64,000 bases of DNA from Agarophyton chilense (taxonomy: Eukaryota; Rhodophyta; Florideophyceae; Gracilariales; Gracilariaceae), in contig JARGXX010000126.1 of the NCBI GenBank assembly GCA_030374765.1, positions 1 through 64,000 of the forward strand. The letters run 5' to 3'. Positions within the stretch are counted from its first letter, which is position 1. Each line of letters starts with the position of its first letter. Of this stretch, positions 55,159-64,000 are shown in pieces. Under the pieces are notes generated by a model that did no database searches, was not told the origin of the DNA, and saw only the letters and a program-made list of their open reading frames with translations. Both the position numbers and the translations under genes were made by a program.

Positions 55159-56971
55159 ATGTCCAATCGCCTCAACCTCATGTGCAGCTTCGACAAAGTG
55201 CCAAACACACCATGCTCTCTCTCAGATGGGGCAACCTCAGAAGACGTAAATCCGCAGCTTTTCACGCTGTCTGTGGCAAAGGTTGTGCTTTGTGCACCGG
55301 AAAAAAGTGAGGAGAGAGATCCTTTTATTCAAGCAGTACTCACACTACCACCGCACCACCAAGATGCACTGGCTACTTCCATTTGCCGCATGACCGTCGA
55401 AAAGCCAAAGGAAACGCGCGTGCTATTTCAGATCCCTCTCAACTAGGAGAACCTCCACCTCACAACCCTTTCACCTTCCACAAAACCAACCTTCACAGAA
55501 AAGTCACACAGTCCTCTTTCTGCCCCACGGGGCATTTTGCTGGAAGACTTCACGGCGCTCGCTGCAGAACGAGACAACCTCAGGAGAAAGCTTTCCGCTT
55601 GTAAATTCGGGAAGAACAAGGCAGTGTAGCTATCCCAGGGCTTGAAAATCAACCCGGAAGAGGCTTCCGGCAAGATTCGCTTGCTGGAGACGAAGCACAA
55701 AGAAAGTGCTACAGAATTGTTGAAGAAGTCAAAAGCACTCATAAAAGCCACGTCTGCACCGCACTGAGCTCACGTTGCTGCAGAAGAAGTCGACATTTTG
55801 CACCCAAAGGCCGCTTCTGCCGAACAGTTGGAAGCAAGCCTCAAAGGAGCCAGCAAGAGGCTGGAAGAAGGCTCTGACATGCGGAAGGCGACTAAAGACC
55901 TCGAATCACAACTATCTGCGTTTAGGGAGACAGAAGAAAGACTTTCCAAGCACACTGATTACCTCGAATCGCAGCTCACGTACAAGAACACCCGCAGTAT
56001 CCAGTTTGCCAAGTTGGCTGAAAACCTCACAGCTGAGATGGAGAAGAAGGATGGTAAGATCAAAACTCTCAAGAGTGAAAACTGGTCGTTGAAGACAAGT
56101 ATGGAGGCTGCCAATCAACAGTTGGCCTCATTTCTCATGCAGTTCGCGCAAACGACATCGATCGGCAGACATGTATGCGTTGGTAAGGACTCTAAAGTCC
56201 TTGGACGTCGGCCAGACTACCACAGATCAGACCACTTAGACGACAGCTGTGCCGATGTCCGATTAGCTCGTCAAAGAACGTGCATGTGACATCTTGTCCA
56301 AAGATTCGCTTGTTGGCATAACATGGACTGATATTGTCGAATGCGTGAATGCAGTCATGGATGCTTGATATGATATTAATGCCATTGAAGGCACGGAAGG
56401 TTCTTCCTTGAGAAGCAGCAGCGAGGCAGAGATCCACCGCCAGCCATCCCTCTCAGCTTCTGAACAAACCGGTGTCTTCTCACGGCCCAGTCAACAGATC
56501 GTCAACACAAACGCTAGCTACATCGACAGCGATGCCGAATATATGGAAAATCTGGGGCGGTCCTGGAAATCTCTGGAAGAAAAAATGCGTACGTCAAGGG
56601 TTGTCGAGAGAGCTCAGGAGGTTGAGATTGCGCCACTAAATGCGAAGCTTGACACGAGTGGGTTCATGACCGCCAAGCTTAACGACTTTATGATGCGACC
56701 CGACGGGCTTCAGAAGGAAATATCGAAAGAGAGAGAAACCCAGTTGCGGGGCATTGCCAAAGCGGTTAAAAGAGAACAGCGCATCGCCGAGGAGTCTTGC
56801 AAAGAAGCCAGACTTATGGCGAAGAATCGTACGACCATGCTCGAAGATTTTCGCGCAAGTGCTTTGGCTGCTGCCCGTGACAGTATGAGAGCTAATCAAG
56901 AGGGAATCCCGAGAGAGGATGTAGCGTCGGCAATTCATTCACGACAGGATCCACACCGAACTACGGTATAG
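55159..56971 (+). pseudogene. Decayed coiled-coil protein gene
   Basis: Open segments on the plus strand at 55159-55446, about 55500-55760, 55798-56289 and 56408-56971 share a strongly charged heptad pattern, such as LEASLKGASKRLEEG, KDLESQLSAFRETEERLSK and RETQLRGIAKAVKREQRI. At least two in-frame stops and some frame changes interrupt them, and no clear splice sites explain all. It looks like an inactivated gene for a myosin-tail-like or structural-maintenance-like coiled coil, but no head domain is present to name it. Confidence 0.4.
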
Positions 56972-58265
56972 ATCTACTGCACGTTCGCTGAGATCCAGCC
57001 CAATACCTTCAGTCCAGCATCTACCTGTCTGGTTTAATTAGGGCACGACCACTCCCCAGTATCACTTCATTACCCGCCTTGTCGACCTATGGGGAGGGCA
57101 TCCAGTGCGCTGCACGCCAAAGATGTCTGCGCACGGCGGAGCAGGGAAGGAAGTCCCCCTGGTCAGGGGCTCCCGGTCTGCGCCTAATTAAAAACAATTA
57201 TGGTTGACTTTCCTTTTTGCTTTTTCTGACGACTTGGAGAATCGCTTCAGCCGTTAATATGCTTCACCTCTGGTGAGTATCGCATCGTCAAAAGCCACAC
57301 GTTCAGAGTCCAACCGGTCGTCCACGCACATACCTAGCTTACATCTGTCTGTCGAATCGTCATCCTCTTTTCCGATGGCCTAACACAATGCGCTACTGAT
57401 TCCGTCTAGCTCTTCTAACAGTCGCGATCGCTGCACTTGCTCCCCCCACTACTGCGTATCTTCGCCATGTGCGCGATCGAGTTGCATCCTGCGGTTCCAC
57501 GGAAACCCCCAATGGTCGCCCTCATCCATTCGCTTCCCTCACGCTTTGCCCATGTGGCAACTTTAAACCACGGTAAACGATGCCGAGGTTGAGGAAATGT
57601 TCGATGGAAATTGACCTCGTGGCTACTGTAGAGAAGAACCTACTTGATGGCATCCGTTCGCAATAATTTCCGAAGCGAAAGCGAAAGAAAGACATGCTGC
57701 TGAGTAACAACGACAAGGGGCACTTCATGTGAGACGGCTACTTGCAAGTGAGGCAGGTGGCATAGCGCGCGCAGGTGGCCGCGCTGCTCCGCGTCACCAA
57801 CCACTTCTATACAACCAAGCAATACACGTTACACGATTCGAACAAGGACATTCTTCCGCACTTTCCGCAACACGCAGAGTTAAGCTCTCTTTCGCGTCGC
57901 ACGCCCGTTTTTTCGCTCTGCCAGGAAAAAATAAAGTTATCCACACGTGGGATATTGTTATTTCAGAGTCTGGTGGATAACATGGGAAACCTATTTCAAA
58001 GGCCCTCATGATGGTGAACAGGTAAGTTTGCTACGTTTTCTGCTCTGCAATCTGGACGGAGATCTGACATATTTTTGGCTGTGGGTGCGAAGCGACAGAA
58101 AATTGGAATGACGGAGCAGGAGTCGTTGAGTTTAAGGTGAGTGCGATTGCTACTGGTGTCTCGCAGAGGTTTAGGAAGGATATCTGACATGTTCTTTTTT
58201 GCTGCTACGAAGCGACGGAGAGGAAAGAATGGGTGGGGAGGGAAACCTCCTTGAGGGAAGTGACT
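56972..58265. other. Intergenic stretch before the hairpin
   Basis: No convincing gene. Two diverged copies of a short motif (GGAxATCTGACAT followed by TTTTT, GCTG and CGAAGCGACxGA) lie at about 58058-58120 and 58175-58225. A possible donor GAACAGGTAAGT is at 58014-58025 and another, AAGGTGAGTG, near 58134. Confidence 0.3.
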
Positions 58266-58316
58266 TCGCGAGAGATGTTTCGTGGCGTCAGTACCGCCAC
58301 GAAACATCTCTCGCGA
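58266..58316. repeat. Perfect 22-bp hairpin
   Basis: TCGCGAGAGATGTTTCGTGG plus CG at 58266-58287 is the exact reverse complement of 58295-58316, with a 7-nt loop TCAGTAC. It lies about 107 bp before the ATG of the next gene. The arms hold CGCGAGA, and the structure could be a recent foldback insertion or a cis-regulatory RNA stem. Confidence 0.9.
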
Positions 58317-58422
58317 CGACCCCTCCCCCCCCGCCCCGCTTCCGCACCCATTGAAACTGAAAACGCTATGCCGTGCAGTTCCCTTTCAATCTTTCTTGAA
58401 AAAACCGTGTGCACTCGTGCTA

Positions 58423-59001
58423 ATGGAGGACATTTCCGGTGAAGGGAGTTCTACAACTTCCTCAAGTTCATGGTGCCAAGCTGGTGGATGCCCAGCCCCC
58501 GTCATGAACGCTGAAAGTTTTACTACCGTATGGAGGGTGTTCATGGCAGTCCGCGATGCATGCGCCGATTCCAGAGGCCCCGGGGATCCGAAACGCGATG
58601 TTACGTCCGACAATTGCGTGGAATACCTGCTACAGAATCGTCGCACCAACGCTTCGGTCGCTGCATTCTTGGAGAGATTTCTTGGTTCCTCTTACAGAAC
58701 TTTCAGTGAGGAGGAACTCACAGCCTATATCTGCGGAACTGTGACGGGCCCTAGGCAATATTTCCGTCAGGTTTATCGGTGTGTGACTTTGTTCCATAAG
58801 CAAGACGGTTGGAAAGACAGGCGTTTGCGCGACTTCTACGACTGGAATATCCATTCAAAGCGGGGTGGTGCGACTAGGTTGATGGAAAGGGTGTTGAAAA
58901 ACGATTTATTTAAGAGGTTCTACCGCGAAGCAGCTACAAGGAAGAGGGGGGGGGGTAAAGGTTTCGAACCACCCCTTCTACGAGGTTCCAGCAGCTCGTA
59001 A
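58423..59001 (+). CDS. Hypothetical basic protein, 192 aa
   Basis: I chose the ATG at 58423 (MEDISGEGSSTT), which follows the hairpin and opens a Ser/Thr-rich leader; the frame is open further upstream but without protein-like character. The body is helical and charged (NAESFTTVWRVFMAVRDACA, FRQVYRCVTLFHKQDGWKD, RLMERVLKNDLFKRFYREA). No signal peptide or membrane segment. The C-terminus crosses a run of ten G (58946-58955): the annotated frame then gives a Ser-rich end, while another frame gives FYEVPAARKPLFGEAH, which looks more natural. A miscounted G run, a real indel or slippage could explain this. I do not recognise the family. Confidence 0.45.
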   Translation: MEDISGEGSSTTSSSSWCQAGGCPAPVMNAESFTTVWRVFMAVRDACADSRGPGDPKRDVTSDNCVEYLLQNRRTNASVAAFLERFLGSSYRTFSEEELTAYICGTVTGPRQYFRQVYRCVTLFHKQDGWKDRRLRDFYDWNIHSKRGGATRLMERVLKNDLFKRFYREAATRKRGGGKGFEPPLLRGSSSS

Positions 59002-59009
59002 ACCTCTCT

Positions 59010-59225
59010 TTGGTGAAGCACATTGAGCACGTGCGTTCAAGTCGGGCAACCAAACGACGGAAGGTTAGGGGAAAAAGAGTGAAGGTGGTGAAGTATGTCG
59101 AAAGCTTCACATTCTATAATCGCTCTCACGGTAAGCGCATGGCGTACTGTATACAGCAAGTTTACAAGGTCTGGGGTGTGTTTGCTTCCGTGCTGGGCTT
59201 CCGCGACGCGGTGCTGCAGAGATGA
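59010..59225 (+). pseudogene. Basic protein segment following the G run
   Basis: About 70 codons without an ATG at the start (KHIEHVRSSRATKRRK, then RMAYCIQQVYKVWGVF), in a third frame relative to the preceding gene. Lys/Arg-rich with a hydrophobic C-terminus. It is plausibly the displaced C-terminal part of the 58423 gene or a separate exon. A donor-like GAACAAGTAAGT follows at about 59333. Confidence 0.3.
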
Positions 59226-61820
59226 ATGAGGTGCTGATGTAGTTCTGCTTTGTTTTTGACGGAGATTTGACTTTTTCTGTTTATTGATGCGAATGGAGAA
59301 GCGTGGGGGCCAAACAGCGAGCAGAAGTTTGGAACAAGTAAGTTCGAGGATATGGAAGGCCTTTTAAATGAAGCGAGGAATAGGGATCTAACTTGTTATG
59401 TCATTTGCATGCTGTCTATCTAATTATGTAGGGAAATGTGATGGACGAAGAGGAAGCGCTTTGAAAGGTTCTTGTCGAGTTGTCTAGGGACAGCATTCCT
59501 GTCTGAACCGTCGGTCTTCGGAGAATGGAGGCGCAGATCAGTTTGCGTCGCGCTTAGCGAGAAGTTAAGTGAAGCGCGACGATCGGGCGAGGAGAAGCGA
59601 TCAGCGATCGGGCGAGGCGCAGTGATTGGCAATCGGGCAGGCGACAGGACGGGAAACCAGTCTCCAGATATGAAATGGTGTTTTCATATTTCACATTCGG
59701 AGACCCGCTTTCGGTCGAGTCGCTCGAGCGTTCGGAGTGCTGACGCTATCGCTGTATTACGCACCAACGATTAGGGTGATTGGAGGGCATTTAGGTGAAT
59801 GGGCGGTGCATTTGAACGGTTCATACTAGCCAGGATACTTGTGCGATATGAAATATCTCGCGCTAGGTAAGATTCGATATTCCTTTCATTGTCGGTAGAA
59901 TTCGTGATCTAGGATGAATGATTTCTGAAAGATATCGCCCAAGTTCTCTTTCATTATTGGTAGAATTCCCATGCTATTGTTAACGTTTGCTAGTTTTCTA
60001 CATTCACCTCAACATTCACTTGAACTCTTATTTTGCGCTAGATATTCTAGCATCAAAATTCTGCGAATTTTTGAATGCTAACCATAGACATTCTAGCACA
60101 CCCAAACTAGAAATCTAGCAGTCAATACTAGCTTTCCGAAAACACAGACGAATACGTGGTCCAAGTGAAGTTCCATGCCTATTCTTACCGTTTCAATCTA
60201 CGCACCTGATGACCTGCTACCCCGTACCGAGAGGCTATTAGTTGTTCAGAAAAGTCCAACATATAGACATCTTTTGTTTTAGTAGAAAGGATGGAATGTC
60301 GTGCGTATCAAATACGCAATTCAGTACGGCGTACACTTTTCCGTACACCCGCCATCAGCATTACACAGAAGTTGACATAGCAAATCGCTCCATCACTACG
60401 ACTTCACGCCATTTTGTTCGATCACTGGACTATGGAATAATACTTTATAGAGATTCCCATTTCGGAACAAAAATCTGCGGCACGAAATCATTGGAATTCC
60501 ATACCACAGGGAAAAAAGTTGCAACTAAAACTGGAGACGAGATTATTCAAGGACTGTACTATCAGCATACAGGAACAAATGAACCGGATCATTTCACGAC
60601 ATCAAAGCCCCATGGAACAGAATAATTAACTTCTCAGATCAATTTCAGACACTCTGAGAAGGCCAGTGACCCTTAATCTGGCGGAGAGTAGTTCTAAATA
60701 CAGTCAAACAACAACTATGACACTTTCTCAAGGTCATCCATAATGGGATGGTATTAATTTTGACATGTGCTTTTATCTATTTGGAGACTTCTTGCATACT
60801 CCTTAAAATTGCCTCTCTGTTTCATGAGAGCAGGTGAGAATTAATTCGCTTTCTTGATTGATGAATCGCTTCTTTGTGTAAATTAATGAAAATCCGTAGG
60901 AAATGTAATATTAAACTTCCCAAACGGAGCTGAAAGAACCCCTTGATACAAAATAGTTGCTGCTACGCCCACACTTTGTACTAATCGTCGGTTAAACCTC
61001 AGACTTGCGCCTGCAAAACTGTCAACATCTGCCCGAGGTAAGTGGGCTTTGGGAATTGATGACAACAGAGCTCTAAAAATCACATTATCAGAACTCAAAT
61101 GCTAGGGCTTCTCCTTCCGTACAGAAGTTCAAACTGTCCTTCAACCAAAGTTTTCCTACTTTGAGTTGGGGCGCTTTCGAGCACTTCCTATGCGTCTATC
61201 AGGCACTAGATTCCGTCTTCCGCCCACTCGGTTCAATGTAGGAAGCGCAATTCCATTTTGGACATTTACTACTTCAGCATGTTCAAGAATTTCTCTCTCG
61301 TGTATATGATCGTCAGGAAAGTGATCAATAACTTCGTTGGCGATTAAATGGCTATAAAATTGCGTATTAGATCTTGAGGCACGCTATGGAGAACTTTGGT
61401 GTTGTTGACGTGTCGCGATTTGCGCTCATCGCACCTGACGCAAAAGGTTGGGCACCAAGAGGAGTTCCGCGCTGTGTCGGATGCCCCCAGACTCTTTGAC
61501 GAAGTCTGGTATTCTTTACTATATAGTAGTCTCTGGTGCTCCAAGAACAGCTCGTGGGTTGCGCTTCTAGATTTTCTATGATGCGTGCGCTGCGTAGATG
61601 TCGCTGTCATCCAGCAGCTGTCTACTTCGAGGTCCTACGCAGTCCAAGCGCCTGCATCTCAATCCCGACTGCAGTCCACTCTGGGCTGCAGTTGCGCTAT
61701 TTCATCCCAGTTTCGCAGCACTCCGATTTGTGGTGCACCTACGCATCCCAGATGTGCTCGTGGGTGGTCAACAGTCCCCTTATGACCAAAATTTCGAAAG
61801 GAATATGGAAGGGTGGTCAT
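59226..61820. other. Mostly AT-rich stretch with short repeats
   Basis: Contains a small tandem motif GCGATCGGGCGAG (59578-59620), an 8-bp inverted repeat ATATGAAA/TTTCATAT at about 59669-59690, and a direct repeat CTTTCATTxTxGGTAGAATTC near 59891 and 59949. A 127-codon plus frame at 60242-60625 (RDSHFGTKICG, KTGDEIIQGLYYQ) has a protein-like sequence that I cannot assign, and a minus frame at 60883-61098 (NRRLVQSVGVAATILYQGVL) likewise. Confidence 0.3.
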
Positions 61821-61829
61821 AAAAACTTG

Positions 61830-64000
61830 ACCGGTCTCTTTTGTCGTGTTGTACCGTCCTTCCTGACTTGTTCCGGATATTCTTCTACCAAGTCTGGTAC
61901 ATCGTGTTGTAGCCTTTCCAATAAGACCCAGTAAGTTTCGCTGCCTTCAAAGCCTTTCTATTTTACCAAGATGTCCAATACACCGTCTTCCTTTATGATA
62001 TTCTGGAAATTTCCGAACACCAGTAGCTCGTTCTCTTGATAATAAAGGAGATTTAGAAGGTCTTCGGTTATTTGAAAATTCTTGTTTCGGGAAAACTTTA
62101 ACCGACGGCCTTGCACTAGTTCCTTCTTTCCTGTAAGCAACTATTCTTTTTCGGAGATGTATTCACCATTGCAGCTTGTCACTCGATATGGACCTGTTCA
62201 TTATAGCGAGAGTTTCCTTTTCATTTTCTTCTGTAGCAATTCTTTCAACACAAAGCCCCTCTCAGAAAATGTCACCTTGCGTACTCCCGTTTTCTTCTTG
62301 GGTGATTCTACCGCTGCTTTTCGTTTCCCGTTAGAAGCTGTGGCGATTTCCCGGTGCATGCGCTTCATTGCTTCTCTGCACCGGTCGAATTATCGCAATT
62401 TCCTAATCTGTGCCTCGGTGATGGACACAATTTCCAACTCTCCTTTGCGTTCAGTGAGTCCGGCGAACGGGCCGTCCTGCTTCAGCCCGATAAATACTTC
62501 GAGTGGACATTGATTCTTCAATCGCTTCAACGGGGAGTTCTTCAGTGCTGACTGCACCAGTGACATCACCCTGGGCCATGAGGCGAATGGAAGCTGAAAC
62601 TCTGACAGTAGTGCTATTGCCGCTTTTGCTAGCTCTCTGCACACTACCTCGAATATACCGTTGCTCCACGGTGCGTAGGCCAGGGTTTAATGATGCTGAG
62701 TGTGCAAATGATCCTTGAGACTACGTGTCACTTTGTTCTTAGAATGACTGGCTTGATATGAGACCCATATCCTCGAAGTTCAGAAGGCGGCGAACCATTC
62801 TGTAAACAGTTCAGAGGTTACTTCAGCCGTTGCTTCGGTTGTAATTTCGAGTTATAGATAGACGAAGAAATCGTCTTTGATCACCAGAACGTAGATGTGA
62901 TGTTTTTCTCCGTTTCAAATATAGCAGTAGTCGAAATGGATTACTTCGTCGGGTTACGTTGCGTAGATTGCAAACCCCAACAGGCCTGGGCACGATAAAT
63001 CTTGGCCAAATATGGAGGCAGTGAATACAGGATGCCACGAAGTCGTTCACATCTTTGTCCATACAGTCTCACCAAGAGTGTGTCTCGATGTTTGCCTTTT
63101 TCACTTCCTTTGCTCGGTGTCCTGTGGATCTGGTGTGTGCTGCGATTAAAACTCTTAGCTTACACAGTGTGTCTGACTTCGGTACCCATATAAGCCCTCA
63201 AATGTTTTGCAAAATGCCTTTGTTCTGCTTGAAACTGCTGGGTGGCTTCTCGGGACTGCTACTTTGTGTGTTCTCCAGGTTTTTGAGTTTGGGCCAGTCG
63301 AGTTTCGGCTTCAGTTCGGGGCTTATTGGCGCCATGAGAACAGTCTTGCATGCCCTTAGAATGGCTACTTTGAAAATTTCAGGACTTTTTAAGGCCCAAC
63401 GTGTCATAATATCCGCCTAAACATTCCGTTCCTCCGGTAGATGCTGTATGATATAACTGAAACGATTGAGCTTCAATGCCCACCTCATCAGCTTGCTGGG
63501 CGGGTGGCGTGGTGTGCCGGTGGTTCAATTGGGTCGTCTTTCGTGTCTCTGTAGGATACACCACTGTAGTTACCCTTCTCAGTAGGTACACCGAGGCGGC
63601 TGATACGCATACCGTTAATCGCCGGACCGACCTTCTCGAGGTGGTCGTCTAGGTTGAATTCTATCGCATTGAGCAGGGGCCGTCCAAGAATCACCCGTTT
63701 CATACTCTGATCCGTAATGAAGAACTCTACTCCATGCGGAAGTATAGATATCTTCTTCCTGGGCAGGGTTATTACCAGCGGCACCGTCCCGCTTTACTTT
63801 GATGTGAACATCATTAGGGCTTCTCCAGTGCCCCTCAAGAGCAGTCTCGAGTTCGATGGATTCAGGGATATCGATGACTTCCAAGTTGCTTCCCGCAATG
63901 ATTTGCTTCATCAAGTCTTTTGATATAGCACTGTAGTCGGCGCCAGAGTCTCCAATCGCGTCTGCTGCAACTCGATCGTCGATTAAAATGTTTTACCTTT
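61830..64000 (-). mobile_element. Gypsy-like element, minus strand, broken, leaves window at right
   Basis: On the minus strand, 63600-63990 encodes an aspartic protease (GDSGADYSAIS, then RVILGRPLL). About 63380-63480 resembles an RNase H tail (ADILTRWALK); 62823-63062 the integrase zinc site and core start (DVNDFVASCIHC); and 62390-62644 the integrase C-terminal side (PRVMSLVQSALKNSP). 61830-62010 resembles a chromodomain tail (LERLQHDVPDLVEEY). Reverse transcriptase is missing between protease and RNase H. Many breaks; old. Confidence 0.7.

Noticed and set aside
58960-58980. Possible tRNA T-loop (GGTTTCGAACC)
   Set aside because: No D-loop, anticodon arm or acceptor pairing at the required distances; I found no complete tRNA anywhere in the window.

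Overview
The window is eukaryotic nuclear DNA dominated by transposable elements and decayed gene copies. It carries LTR retrotransposons, spliceosomal splice signals, and remnants of two typical eukaryotic genes: a retinoblastoma-related protein (RBR) and the cohesin factor PDS5. RBR, compact introns and this mix of short-LTR Copia and Gypsy elements would fit a multicellular red alga or another alga, but no marker fixes the species. I saw no tRNA, rRNA or CRISPR array.

Layout. 1-880: the minus strand holds an open frame resembling the N-terminal part of RBR, running off the left edge. 905-5280, 6270-7043 and 10590-14430 (resuming at 24257-24533) are three copies, one partial, of an unfamiliar dispersed repeat. 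The two long copies carry a tail-to-tail pair of related genes. The forward gene has three 37-codon repeats and a C-terminal C2H2 zinc finger; the reverse paralogue has lost the finger. Between the copies lie a 400-bp inverted repeat built from a HEAT-like fragment and the start of the RBR pocket B domain (7140-8910), and an old Copia fragment (9010-10589).

14431-24256 is a nest: a solo LTR with ACCGC target duplications inserted into the dispersed repeat, then a tandem Copia array (LTR-internal-LTR-internal-LTR) with TCGGA duplications inserted into that solo LTR. Both internal regions have one whole 1481-codon reading frame with a Tudor-like module between integrase and reverse transcriptase. 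25847-32549 is a broken Gypsy element with 180-bp LTRs and GTAAC duplications, followed by Copia-type and Gypsy-type fragments on the minus strand (32660-34700) and host-like sequence including a decayed gene for a long acidic protein (37290-40130).

29131-40130 is repeated directly as 40131-51139, an offset of exactly 11000 bp at the start. The element half looks identical between copies, whereas the host half carries many substitutions. Past 51140 come a PDS5 remnant on the minus strand, a divergent proline/serine-rich gene on the plus strand (52621-54194), an integrase fragment, a decayed coiled-coil gene (55159-56971), a small basic-protein gene behind a perfect 22-bp hairpin (58266-59225), and a degraded Gypsy-like element on the minus strand that leaves the window at the right edge.

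Few genes here look functional. The best candidates for intact coding are the two Copia polyproteins, the RBR frame at the left edge and the 58423 gene. The main interest is the layered insertion history, the zinc-finger repeat family, captured cell-cycle and cohesion gene pieces, and the unevenly diverged 11-kb duplication.
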